Positions 49,348 to 58,830 of a stretch of DNA of 64,000 nucleotides are shown here, one piece after another; positions within the stretch are counted from its first letter, which is position 1; each line of letters starts with the position of its first letter. Source of the stretch: an uncultured Oscillospiraceae bacterium (lineage in GTDB: Bacteria > Bacillota > Clostridia > Oscillospirales > Oscillospiraceae); NCBI GenBank assembly GCA_947627715.1, contig CANQXK010000004.1:1-64000 (forward strand), read 5' to 3'. The notes below the pieces were generated by a model. That model did no database searches and was not told the origin of the DNA. It saw only the letters and a program-made list of their open reading frames with translations. Both the position numbers and the translations under genes were made by a program.

Positions 49348-51612
49348 ATGAGCGAATTGGATGTCTCGAAAATTTTTCCCGGCTGGAGCGCCGAGGGCAT
49401 ACTTGGCTCCGGGGAATTCGGCACCGTCTATCTCATTCGGAACGAGGAGAACGGCGCGTTTTCGTCCATGAAGGTCCTCCGGGTGCCGCCGGCCCCGGAG
49501 GCCATCGACAACGCGGTGAAGATGGGGGTGAGCCGCGATCTGCTCACCACGTACTTCACCAAATTCAAAAACGACCTGAGCTGGGAGATCGCCATGTACG
49601 GCAACGTGAAGGACGCCGCCCTGGCCCCGGTGGAGGAGTTGAAAACGGCCTCCCTCAACGGACCGGGCTGGCTGGGCTTCCTGCGCTCCGGCCTCTACAC
49701 CCCCATCTCCACCTATTTTGAGAAGGCCGCCCCCACCCAGGAGGACGCGGTCCGCATGGGCCTGGAGCTGTCCGGGGCGCTGGAGTCGCTGGCCCAGTAC
49801 AGCATGGTCCACGGGGACATCCGGCCCTCCAACGTGATGGTCACGGACGCCGGGAGCTACGTGCTGACAGACTACGCCGTCCGGCGGTGCCTTGAGCGGG
49901 CGGGGAGCGGCATCTTCGACCCCGGCGACCGCAGCTTCGACGCGCCGGAGACGGAGGGGGAGACGCGCACCTACACCGCCCTCAGCGACATCTACTCCCT
50001 GGGCGCGCTCCTGTGCTGGACCGCCAACGGCGGCTCCATGCCGGAGCACGGGGACCCCAACCACATCAGGAACATCGACCCGGCGCTGGCCGCCGTCATC
50101 AAGAAGGCCATGGCCGCCGACCCTGCGGAACGATATCAGACGGCGGCGCAGCTGAAGGCGGAGCTTTCCAAGCTGACCCCGCCCTCCAGGACGCGGCGCA
50201 GAGCCATGGCCGCCGCAGCGGCCTTCGAGGCCGTCAAGCGCAACGGCGGCGCGGTGATGACCGGCGCAAGGGCCGCCGGGAGCGGGGACAAGCCCCAGGA
50301 AAAGGGCGCCACGGCGTATGATTTTACCGAGACAAAGCCGCCCCGGAAGGAGGGCGGCGTGAAGAAGTCCAAGGCCGGGTGGATCGTGGGCCTTGCGGCG
50401 ATGCTGGCCTGTCTTGCGGTGATCCTGGTCATCTGGACCCCTTGGAAGAGGCCGGACGTTGCCGGTCAGACCGGGAGCGGCGGGCAGTCCGGGAGCCTCA
50501 GCGACGAGACCGGGGGCAAGGGCGGCGAGACCGAAGACAACGGCGGCCGGAGCGAAACTGCCGGCGGGCAGACCGCGGATATTGGCGGCCAGACGACGGA
50601 TATTGGAAGCCAGACTGCGGACAACGGAAATCAGACTGAAGGCAACGGCGGACAAACCGCCGGAAATGGCGGCCAGACTGCCGGGAATGGCGGCCAAACG
50701 GCCGGGAACGGCGGACAGACTGCCGGGAATGGCGGGCAGACGACCGGGAACGGCGGGCAGACGACTGGGAACGGCGGACAGACGACGGGCAATGGCGGAC
50801 AGACGACGGGCAACGGCGGACAAACCCGCCCCCAGCCCACAAACAACGACATCCTCTACCCCTCCGACACCCAGCGCATCACCAGGGAGGAGCTTGAGGG
50901 CAAGACCAGGGCGGAGAGCTATATGCTCCTCAACGAGATCTACGCCCGCCACGGGTACATATTCAAATCCGGCGGCGACGCGGAGAAATACTTCATGTCC
51001 CAGAAGTGGTACAAGCCCGTCACCTCCAACGCCGCCAGAGTCGAGGCGCAGTTCAACGACGTGGAGAAGGACAACATGAGGACGCTGATGGACTATCAGC
51101 GGGAGATGGGCTGGCGCAGCGGAACGCCCTCCACCACCACCCCCGGCGGGGAAACGGAACCCGGCGGGGAGACCACACCTGGCGGGGAGACCGACCCCGG
51201 TGGAGAGACGGAACCCGGCGGAGAAACAACGCCCGGCGGAGAAACAACGCCCAGCGGGGAGACCACGCCCGGCGGAGAAACAACACCTGGCGGGGAGACC
51301 GACCCCGGTGGGGAGACGGAGCCTGTTGGACCCACGGAGAACGTGGTGCTGTTCCCCTCGGACACGCGGCTCGTCACCGCCGAGGACCTGGCGGGCAGGA
51401 GCCGAGAGGAGGTCACGCTGATGATCAACGAGATCTACGCCCGGCACGGCTACATCTTCACCAACGCCTCCATCAAGGCCCACTTTGAGGCCCAGAGCTG
51501 GTACACCCCGGTCACCGGGAACATAAGCCTCGTGGTGTCCATGCTCAATGACACGGAGAAGGCCAACGCGGACTTCATTAACGCGTATATGAAGGAGCAG
51601 GGATGGCGGTGA
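49348..51612 (+). CDS. Membrane Ser/Thr protein kinase with two extracellular YARHG domains
   Basis: A 754-residue Hanks-type kinase receptor. Kinase domain about 10-275: GSGEFGTVYLI (P-loop), Lys42 in SMKVLR, VHGDIRPSNVMV (catalytic Asp and Asn kept, HRD Arg replaced by Gly) and LTDYAVRR in place of DFG (metal Asp kept). A membrane helix at about 347-367 (AGWIVGLAAMLACLAVILVIW) separates it from the outside. Outside are a GGQTxGN repeat linker, YARHG domain 1 (LLNEIYARHGYIF), a PGGETxP repeat linker and YARHG domain 2 (MINEIYARHGYIF). YARHG domains are thought to bind cell-surface ligands. ATG at 49348 has GGGAGGT upstream; 51 upstream codons are not counted. No PP2C phosphatase partner is adjacent. 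Confidence 0.9.
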   Translation: MSELDVSKIFPGWSAEGILGSGEFGTVYLIRNEENGAFSSMKVLRVPPAPEAIDNAVKMGVSRDLLTTYFTKFKNDLSWEIAMYGNVKDAALAPVEELKTASLNGPGWLGFLRSGLYTPISTYFEKAAPTQEDAVRMGLELSGALESLAQYSMVHGDIRPSNVMVTDAGSYVLTDYAVRRCLERAGSGIFDPGDRSFDAPETEGETRTYTALSDIYSLGALLCWTANGGSMPEHGDPNHIRNIDPALAAVIKKAMAADPAERYQTAAQLKAELSKLTPPSRTRRRAMAAAAAFEAVKRNGGAVMTGARAAGSGDKPQEKGATAYDFTETKPPRKEGGVKKSKAGWIVGLAAMLACLAVILVIWTPWKRPDVAGQTGSGGQSGSLSDETGGKGGETEDNGGRSETAGGQTADIGGQTTDIGSQTADNGNQTEGNGGQTAGNGGQTAGNGGQTAGNGGQTAGNGGQTTGNGGQTTGNGGQTTGNGGQTTGNGGQTRPQPTNNDILYPSDTQRITREELEGKTRAESYMLLNEIYARHGYIFKSGGDAEKYFMSQKWYKPVTSNAARVEAQFNDVEKDNMRTLMDYQREMGWRSGTPSTTTPGGETEPGGETTPGGETDPGGETEPGGETTPGGETTPSGETTPGGETTPGGETDPGGETEPVGPTENVVLFPSDTRLVTAEDLAGRSREEVTLMINEIYARHGYIFTNASIKAHFEAQSWYTPVTGNISLVVSMLNDTEKANADFINAYMKEQGWR

Positions 51613-51626
51613 CGCCTCGCCCCGGC

Positions 51627-51846
51627 GGGGGGACTGCCGTGACCACGGCAGGGGGTGTCCGCCGGTGGCGGACGGGGGATTTACTTTCCTCTTTTTGGAT
51701 TCCCAAAAAGAGGAAAGTAACAAAGGGAAGAAAACCGCCCAGGGGAGGGATTTCGATTTTCCCTCCCCTGGACCCCACCTTTTAAAAACGACCAGCTTAG
51801 GGGGCCTGCGGACCCCCTGCTGGACACACCCCCAGGGGAGCGCCCC
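51627..51846 (+). repeat. R5 multi-hairpin repeat, copy 1
   Basis: Five successive hairpins begin 15 bases after the kinase stop: TGCCGTGACCACGGCA (one unit), GTCCGCC/GGCGGAC, a perfect 18-pair stem at 51681-51720 with an ATTC loop, a GGGGAGGGA/TCCCTCCCC stem, and GGGGG/CCCCC inside CCAGC/GCTGG. A second copy is at 57886-58175, on the same strand and also just past a gene's stop. Confidence 0.88.
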
Positions 51847-51879
51847 AACGGAGGTGCGGCTATCGTCAGGGCGTTCTTG

Positions 51880-51942
51880 CGCCCTTGCCGCGTAAGCGGG
51901 AAGGGAGCTGTCAGCGAAGCTGACTGAGGGTTAAAACGATGA
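51880..51942. repeat. R2 repeat, left half
   Basis: Left half of R2 only (GCGCCCTTGCC ... CTGAGGGTTAAAACGATGA), with hairpin GTCAGC-GAA-GCTGAC at 51910-51924. It is placed before R1 here, reversing the order seen in the other three arrays. Confidence 0.8.
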
Positions 51943-51967
51943 CGCACTGGCCACGTCTCACGCACCC

Positions 51968-52139
51968 AAAGCCTTCCCCACTTGTGGGGAAGGTGGCCCC
52001 CGAAGGGGGTCGGATGAGGCCGATGAGCGCCAGGCTCCCCTCCGGCCCTACGGGCCACCTCCCCTCAAAGAGGGGAGGCGATTCCCACCTCATCCGTCGC
52101 CTGCGGCGATACCTTCCCCGCCTAAGCGGGGAAGGCATT
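51968..52139. repeat. R1 repeat, long form
   Basis: Same orientation and long architecture as 1231, with the nested R4-derived hairpins. Separated by 24-30 bases from the flanking R2/R4 pieces. Confidence 0.9.
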
Positions 52140-52173
52140 ACCCTTTGTCGGTCCCGTTCCGCGCACCCAAATG

Positions 52174-52219
52174 GCGCCCCTCTCTGAGGGGAGCTGTCGA
52201 GCGAAGCGAGACTGAGGGG
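52174..52219. repeat. R4 repeat, right half
   Basis: CCCCTCTCTGAGGGG hairpin followed by GTCGAGC-GAA-GCGAGAC (52196-52212) and CTGAGGGGAG; matches the right half of R4 at 58538-58656. The remaining bases to 52243 show nothing else. Confidence 0.75.
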
Positions 52220-52243
52220 AGCAGGGGATTTTGCAATCCCCTC

Positions 52244-53371
52244 TTACATACTTCTCAATCCCCGGTGGGCGCGGATGGCATGGACGGGGCACATCTCCTG
52301 ACAGCAGAAGCAGGAGATACATCCGCGGCGGGGCATACCGGCCTTTTTATTCTCGATGCGGATGATCTTCTGCGGGCAGCTCTCCGCGCATTTCCCGCAG
52401 CCGATACAGACGGACTTGTCCACCTGGGGGTAGGAGCGCAGCAGCGCGTCCAGGACCTTCTCCACGGGCTTGCGCAGGATCCTGGGGACCGAGTCGCCGA
52501 AGCCGGTGCTTTTTCTGGCGTCCGGCAGGCGGAAGGCGGGGGAGCAGGGGATGAGGTCGTCCCCGGTGACGGTCACCGTCTCCGGCAGGAGCTTCATGTC
52601 CCGCGCCGCCGCCAGATGGGGCATATCGAAGGCGTTCAGACCCATGAATTTTACCGCCATCATGTCCAGAGCGTAGACGTCCCTGGAGCAGAGGGTGACG
52701 CCGGTGTGTTTTACGGTGCCGCCGCCGGGGCCGTTGCCCTCCATGGAGTCCACCGCGTCCAAAAGCGTGAGGCTCGGCTTCACCGTCTCGCACAGCTCGC
52801 AGAGCATATGGACAAAATCCTCCGTCCTGGGGTAACGGCGGTGCATATCCGGCTTCTGGAGGCCGGGGATGGTGCCGAAGAGGTTCTTCACCCCGATGGA
52901 AACGGTGGTCATGGCGTGGGTCTTGAGCTTGGGCAGGTTGATGATGTATTCGGCCTGAGCGGCGGGGGTGATGAGGTTGAAGCTCTTCACCGTAAAGCCC
53001 TTCCCGGTGGGGACGGTCTGGAAGGTGAAGTCCCGGTTCAGGTACTCCTCGATCCCCGGAACACGCAGGCCTGAGGCGGAGTAGACCCCCCGCATATACT
53101 CGGCGGTAAAGAGGCCGCCGGAGCTGTCCGCCACCACGATGTTGGTAAAGCCGCGAGAGGTGAGCCAGCGGATCGCCGCCTTCAATATGGCGGGGTTGGT
53201 GGTGACGCCGGCCTCCGGCTTCTTGCCGTAGAGGAGATTGGGCTTTAAGAGGATCCGGGTCTCAGGCTTTAAGTCCTCCGCCACGCCCAGGGCCTCAAAA
53301 TGACGGCACACGGCGGAATAGACGGTCTCCTCGTCATAGGACGGGGTTTTCACGACGTTGACAACAGACAT
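52244..53371 (-). CDS. DUF362 protein with C-terminal 2[4Fe-4S] ferredoxin domain
   Basis: A 375-residue iron-sulfur protein. The DUF362 part (about 1-300) has ILLKPNLLYGKKPEAGVTTNPAIL, VVADSSGG, INLPKLKTHAMTTVSIGVKNLFGTIPG and LTLLDAVDSMEGNGPGGGT. The C-terminal part has two ferredoxin clusters, CIGCGKCAESCPQK and CISCFCCQEMCP. Family function is unknown; an electron-transfer role is inferred from the clusters. It is a longer relative of the DUF362 gene at 21783. The promoter at 53398 lies 27 bases before the start; GGAGGTGCGGT is the ribosome-binding site. Confidence 0.9.
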   Translation of the reverse strand: MSVVNVVKTPSYDEETVYSAVCRHFEALGVAEDLKPETRILLKPNLLYGKKPEAGVTTNPAILKAAIRWLTSRGFTNIVVADSSGGLFTAEYMRGVYSASGLRVPGIEEYLNRDFTFQTVPTGKGFTVKSFNLITPAAQAEYIINLPKLKTHAMTTVSIGVKNLFGTIPGLQKPDMHRRYPRTEDFVHMLCELCETVKPSLTLLDAVDSMEGNGPGGGTVKHTGVTLCSRDVYALDMMAVKFMGLNAFDMPHLAAARDMKLLPETVTVTGDDLIPCSPAFRLPDARKSTGFGDSVPRILRKPVEKVLDALLRSYPQVDKSVCIGCGKCAESCPQKIIRIENKKAGMPRRGCISCFCCQEMCPVHAIRAHRGLRSM

Positions 53372-53397
53372 ACCGCACCTCCGGGATGTTTTTTCCC

Positions 53398-53426
53398 ATC
53401 ATACCAAAAAATCCCTCGGATTGCAA
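53398..53426 (-). promoter_or_regulatory. Promoter of the DUF362-ferredoxin gene
   Basis: On the minus strand TTGCAA, 17 bases, TATGAT. Confidence 0.7.
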
Positions 53427-53452
53427 ATACTTCTTAACAAGGAAAGACAGCC

Positions 53453-54559
53453 ATGATACTTGAATTTTGCGCCCCCTGCCTGTTCGGGCTGGAGGGGCCG
53501 CTGGGCAACGAGCTGAGGCACATGGGGCTTTCGGACGTGCGCGGCGAGGACGGGCGCGTCTATTTTACCGGCACTGAGCGGGACGTCGCCCGCGTCAACA
53601 TCAGAAGCCGCTTCGCCGAGCGCCTGCTCATCGTGATCGGGCGGACGGACGGCTCCACCTTCGACGCCCTCTTTGAGGGGGTGCGGGCCATGGAGTGGGA
53701 ACGCTTCATCCCCAGGACCGGGGCCTTCCCGGTGAAGGGCTACTCCCACCAAAGCGCCATCACCTCCGTCCCCGCCCTCCAGCGCAGCGTCAACAGGGCC
53801 GTGGCAGACCGGCTTGGCCGCGCCTACCGGCTGGAGCGCCTGCCGGAGACCGGGGAGACGTATCAGATCCAGTTCGCCCTGGTCCGGGATACGGCGACCC
53901 TCTACATCGACACCTCCGGCCCCGGCCTCCACAAGCGCGGCTGGCGGCCGGCCCAGGTGGAGGCCCCCATCCGGGAGACCCTGGCCGCCGCCATGGTGGA
54001 CCTGGCGGGATACCGGGGCCGGGGCGACTTCTGCGACCCCTTCTGCGGCAGCGGCACCATCGCCATCGAGGCCGCCCTGGCGGCGAAAAACCGCGCCCCC
54101 GGCATCGGCCGGACCTTCGCCGCCGAGAGGTGGGGCAGCTGGCCCCTCCCCTGGGACGAGGTGAGGGCGGAGGCCAGGGCCGGGGAGTTTGACAGGGCGT
54201 ACAGCCTCTTCGCCTCGGACATCGACGAAAAGGCCGTGGACATCGCCCGGCAGAACGCCAAAAGGGCGGGGGTGGCGGATCTGATCCGCTTCTCCGTGGC
54301 GGACGCCGCCGCCTTCGACAGGCGGACCCAGCGGGGCATCCTGGTCACCAATCCCCCCTACGGGGAGCGGATGCTGGACATCCGGGCCGCCCAGGGGCTG
54401 ATGCGGGATTTCGGGCGGGCGATGCGCGGCCTCTCCGGCTGGGAGGTCAACGTTATCTCCCCCGACCCGGAGCTGGAAAAGTGCTTCGGCCGCCGGGCCG
54501 CCAGGACCCGCCGGCTCTACAACGGCACCATCCGCTGCAACTACTATATGTTCAAATAA
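53453..54559 (+). CDS. THUMP-domain RNA methyltransferase (RlmL/YpsC type)
   Basis: A 368-residue SAM-dependent methyltransferase predicted to act on N2 of a guanine in 23S rRNA. The N-terminal THUMP-type region (about 1-160; LRHMGLSDVRGEDGRVYF) binds RNA. The methyltransferase domain has DFCDPFCGSGTIAIEAAL (SAM motif I), ASDIDEKAVDIARQNAKRAGV (motif II) and the catalytic TNPPYGERM (NPPY). It is transcribed away from the DUF362-ferredoxin gene and is followed by a lipid kinase 30 bases downstream. Confidence 0.93.
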   Translation: MILEFCAPCLFGLEGPLGNELRHMGLSDVRGEDGRVYFTGTERDVARVNIRSRFAERLLIVIGRTDGSTFDALFEGVRAMEWERFIPRTGAFPVKGYSHQSAITSVPALQRSVNRAVADRLGRAYRLERLPETGETYQIQFALVRDTATLYIDTSGPGLHKRGWRPAQVEAPIRETLAAAMVDLAGYRGRGDFCDPFCGSGTIAIEAALAAKNRAPGIGRTFAAERWGSWPLPWDEVRAEARAGEFDRAYSLFASDIDEKAVDIARQNAKRAGVADLIRFSVADAAAFDRRTQRGILVTNPPYGERMLDIRAAQGLMRDFGRAMRGLSGWEVNVISPDPELEKCFGRRAARTRRLYNGTIRCNYYMFK

Positions 54560-54589
54560 CATCCCGAAAAGACAGAGAGAGGGAAGCGT

Positions 54590-55534
54590 ATGAGACATCT
54601 CTTTATTGTAAATCCCGTGGCCGGGGGGAAGGACTCCCGCAAGGACGCCGTCAAGGCCGCCATTGCCGCCGCCATGGAAAAGCGCGGGGAACCCTTTGAG
54701 ATCTACGAGACGGTGGGGGTCATGGACGCCGCCGAGAAGGTGAAGCGGGAGGCCATCCGTGGGGACGAGCTGCGGGTCTACGCCTGCGGCGGGGACGGGA
54801 CGCTCTCCGAGTGCGCCCACGGCGCGGCGGGGTTCAAAAACTGCGCCGTCACCCACTACCCCTGCGGCACGGGCAACGACTTCGTGCGTATGTTCGGCCC
54901 GGACGCGCCGCTCTTCTCGGACCTTGAGGCGCTCTTGGACGGCACGGCCGCCCCCGTGGACATCATCGACGTCAACGGGCGTATGTGCCTGAACATCGCC
55001 TCCATCGGCATCGATGCGCGGGTGGGGCTGGACGTGCACAAATACTCCAACCTGCCCGTTGTGGGCGGGGCAGGGGGGTATGTCATCTCCCTGCTGGTCA
55101 ATGTGGTCAAGGGCATCAACCGGCCCTTCACCGTCCGGGCGGGGGACGTGGAGCGGACCGGGAAATTCGCCCTCATCTCCGCCTGCAACGGCCAGTATTA
55201 CGGCGGGGGCTTCAACCCCTCCCGGACCGCCTCCCCGGAGGACGGCGTGCTGGACATCCTCATCGTCAGGGCCGTCTCGCGCCTGACGTTGGCAAGGCTC
55301 CTTAAATATTACGCCTCCGGGCAGTATGCCAAATTCCCAGAGATCATAGAGTATGTGGCGGGCCGCCGCCTGGAGGTGGAGAGCGACCGGGAGTTTTCCG
55401 TCAGCATCGACGGGGAGGCGCTGTACACCAAGCGGGCCGTCCTCCGCCTCATCCCCGGCGGCGTCAACTTTATCTACCCCCGTGGCTGCCGCAAGGTGAC
55501 GGAACTGGTCAAAATGACTGCCGGGACAAATTAA
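54590..55534 (+). CDS. Diacylglycerol/lipid kinase family protein (YegS/DgkB type)
   Basis: A 314-residue soluble lipid kinase. LFIVNPVAGGKDSRKD at the N-terminus and CGGDGTLSECAHGAAG form the nucleotide-binding loop of the DAGK catalytic domain; YPCGTGNDFVRMFG is the next conserved motif, and IDGEALYTKRAVLRLIPGGVNF closes the beta-sandwich. Soluble members (DgkB) recycle diacylglycerol to phosphatidate, the substrate of CdsA. GAGAGGGAAG precedes the ATG. No terminator was recognised before the groES promoter. Confidence 0.92.
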   Translation: MRHLFIVNPVAGGKDSRKDAVKAAIAAAMEKRGEPFEIYETVGVMDAAEKVKREAIRGDELRVYACGGDGTLSECAHGAAGFKNCAVTHYPCGTGNDFVRMFGPDAPLFSDLEALLDGTAAPVDIIDVNGRMCLNIASIGIDARVGLDVHKYSNLPVVGGAGGYVISLLVNVVKGINRPFTVRAGDVERTGKFALISACNGQYYGGGFNPSRTASPEDGVLDILIVRAVSRLTLARLLKYYASGQYAKFPEIIEYVAGRRLEVESDREFSVSIDGEALYTKRAVLRLIPGGVNFIYPRGCRKVTELVKMTAGTN

Positions 55535-55562
55535 ATCCGCAATTATATGTACAAAATGACTA

Positions 55563-55591
55563 TTGCTTAAATTCCCCGTCTGGGGTATTAT
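55563..55591 (+). promoter_or_regulatory. Promoter of groES-groEL
   Basis: TTGCTT, 17 bases, TATTAT, with the CIRCE operator immediately downstream. Confidence 0.75.
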
Positions 55592-55600
55592 ATAGACAGT

Positions 55601-55627
55601 TTAGCACTCAGATGGAAAGAGTGCTAA
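55601..55627 (+). promoter_or_regulatory. CIRCE operator (HrcA site)
   Basis: TTAGCACTC, nine bases, GAGTGCTAA: a perfect copy of the CIRCE inverted repeat. It places groESL under HrcA repression, relieved on heat shock. hrcA is not in the window. Confidence 0.97.
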
Positions 55628-55673
55628 AACCGAACAGCGTCGATTTAAAATTCATATAGGAGGCAAAACCAGC

Positions 55674-55958
55674 ATGAAGCTCAAACCTTTGGCAGACAGA
55701 GTGATTATCAAGCGTGTTCCGGCTGAGGAGACCACCAAGAGCGGCCTTATCCTCACAAGCGCGGCCCAGGAGAAGCCCCAGGTCTACGAGGTGGTAGCCG
55801 TGGGACCCGGCGGGTTCATCGACGGCAACGAGGTGGAGATGGAGGTCGAACCCGGCGACAAGGTCATCACCGGCAAGTACACCGGCACCGAGGTCAAGTT
55901 TGAGGGCGAGGAGTACACCATCGTCAAGCAGAGCGAGATACTCGCCATCGTCGAATAA
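55674..55958 (+). CDS. groES: Co-chaperonin GroES
   Basis: A 94-residue lid of the chaperonin. KPLADRVIIKRVPAEETTKSGLILTSAAQEKPQVYEV includes the mobile loop that contacts GroEL. The C-terminal VKFEGEEYTIVKQSEILAIVE is standard. AGGAGG lies ten bases before the ATG. A 206-base gap with a structured repeat separates it from groEL, longer than usual for the pair. Confidence 0.98.
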   Translation: MKLKPLADRVIIKRVPAEETTKSGLILTSAAQEKPQVYEVVAVGPGGFIDGNEVEMEVEPGDKVITGKYTGTEVKFEGEEYTIVKQSEILAIVE

Positions 55959-55974
55959 AAGGCGTACCGCCTTT

Positions 55975-56125
55975 TATTCGAGAGGGGGACGCGGGGATAA
56001 AATTTCTGAAATTGGAATTTCAAAAATTTTATCCTGCCGTTTTGCTCCGCGCACGGCCCGAAGGGCCGCACACTCCGCAAAACAAGCGGGATTTTTCGCA
56101 AGGCGCGTGTCCTTGCGAAAAATAT
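55975..56125 (-). ncRNA. R3 structured repeat, copy B (between groES and groEL)
   Basis: Read on the minus strand, the same order as copy A: ATTTTTCGCAAGG/CCTTGCGAAAAAT (56091-56123), a core closed by TTTTGC/GCAAAA (56040-56082) with GGA/GGA internal loop and G-U-containing helix, then ATAAAATTT/AAATTTTAT with inner TGAAATT/AATTTCA (55997-56032). Stem sequences differ from copy A but pairing is kept. The better-paired orientation is antisense to the groESL mRNA. Transcription is unproven. Confidence 0.55.
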
Positions 56126-56149
56126 CGGACAGTTTGATTTGAATGTTAG

Positions 56150-57793
<1,644 letters not shown>

Positions 57794-57842
57794 TGAGACC
57801 CCGGCTGTAAGGCGAGGGCCTTTCAGAGAGAAAAGGGAAAAT

Positions 57843-57880
57843 GCCCCGGACTGAGGTGACTCGGTCCGGGGCAGTGTTTG
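57843..57880 (+). terminator. Terminator of the groESL operon
   Basis: GCCCCGGAC/GTCCGGGGC stem with a 12-base loop followed by AGTGTTTGTTT. Confidence 0.82.
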
Positions 57881-57885
57881 TTTAT

Positions 57886-58175
57886 GGGGGGACTGCCGTG
57901 ACCACGGCAGGGGGTTTGCCGTGACCACGGCAGGGGGTTTGCCGTGACCACGGCAGGGGTGTTGCCGTGAGCACGGCAGAGGTGTCCGCCGCTGGCGGAC
58001 GGGGGATTTACTTTCCGTTCTTTTGTTTCGTCAAAAGAACGGAAAGTAACAAAGGGAAGAAAACCGCCCAGGGGAGGGATTTCGATTTTCCCTCCCCTGG
58101 ACCCCACCTTTTAAAAACGACCAGCTTAGGGGGCCTGCGGACCCCCTGCTGGACACACCCCCGGAGGACGCCCCG
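57886..58175 (+). repeat. R5 multi-hairpin repeat, copy 2
   Basis: The same five-hairpin element as 51627, beginning 92 bases after groEL. The first hairpin (TGCCGTGACCACGGCA type) is expanded to four tandem units of about 23 bases. The 18-pair stem (58008-58049) has five base-pair differences from copy 1, all compensated. Confidence 0.9.
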
Positions 58176-58201
58176 AAGATAGCCTTGCTATAGTCAAGGG
58201 A

Positions 58202-58329
58202 AAAAGCCTTCCCCGCAGGGCGGGGAAGGTGTCGCCGCAGGCGACGGATGAGGTGGGATACCTTGGCGCTCATCGGCCTCATCCGGCCCCCTTCGGGGGC
58301 CACCTTCCCCACAAGTGGGGAAGGCATTT
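58202..58329. repeat. R1 repeat, short form, inverted
   Basis: R1 in the opposite orientation to the other copies (GTCGCC/GGCGAC hairpin first, GGCCCCC/GGGGGCC last) while the neighbouring R2 keeps its usual orientation. Confidence 0.9.
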
Positions 58330-58353
58330 CCTTTGACGGCCCCGTTGCGCATC

Positions 58354-58492
58354 AAATGGCGCCCTTGCCGCGAAGCGGGAAGGGAGCTGTCAGCGAAGCT
58401 GACTGAGGGTTAAAACGATAACAGAGCGGTCCTTTGACGGTGTAACCCTCAGTCGCCTGCGGCGACAGCTCCCTTTATCAAAGGGAGCCAAA
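58354..58492. repeat. R2 repeat
   Basis: Hairpins GTCAGC-GAA-GCTGAC (58389-58403) and GTCGCC-TGC-GGCGAC (58452-58466), followed by the same GGTAnTTTGATTT flank seen after the copies at 1428 and 21594. Confidence 0.88.
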
Positions 58493-58537
58493 AAGGTAGT
58501 TTGATTTGATTTCGTCGCCTGTGGCGACGGCCATGCT

Positions 58538-58656
58538 AAAAGCCTCCCCTCTTTGAGGGGAGGTGGCCCGGAGGGCCGGAGGGGAGCAGGGGCGCGGACT
58601 CCTTGCTCCCCTCAGTCAGCTTCGCTGACAGCTCCCCTCAGAGAGGGGAGCCTTTT
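58538..58656. repeat. R4 repeat, complete copy
   Basis: Symmetric element with ends AAAAGCCTCCCCT and AGGGGAGCCTTTT, inner hairpins GGCCC/GGGCC-type and GTCAGC-TTC-GCTGAC (58615-58629). Halves of it occur nested inside the long R1 copies. The rest of 57794-58830 holds repeats and a promoter but no recognisable gene. Confidence 0.85.
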
Positions 58657-58740
58657 GGCGCGCGGATTCCTCAGAGAGGGGGTCTTTTGGTGCGCGAGTG
58701 GGGAAAGCTTTTTTGCCGCTCCTTCCGGCATTGGGAGGCG

Positions 58741-58769
58741 TTGACATTGGGCGCGGGGTGTGGTAAGAT
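58741..58769 (+). promoter_or_regulatory. Promoter of the pentose operon
   Basis: TTGACA, 17 bases, TAAGAT; perfect -35, four of six at -10. Confidence 0.78.
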
Positions 58770-58830
58770 AATGATGTGTCATTATACGGAAAATCTGGCG
58801 CTTGCGCCGTTGGGAAGGAGACGCGCTCTT

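Noticed and set aside
57891-57980. Tandem palindromes that could be taken for a CRISPR array
   Set aside because: Units are contiguous at about 23 bases with no unique spacers and no cas genes.
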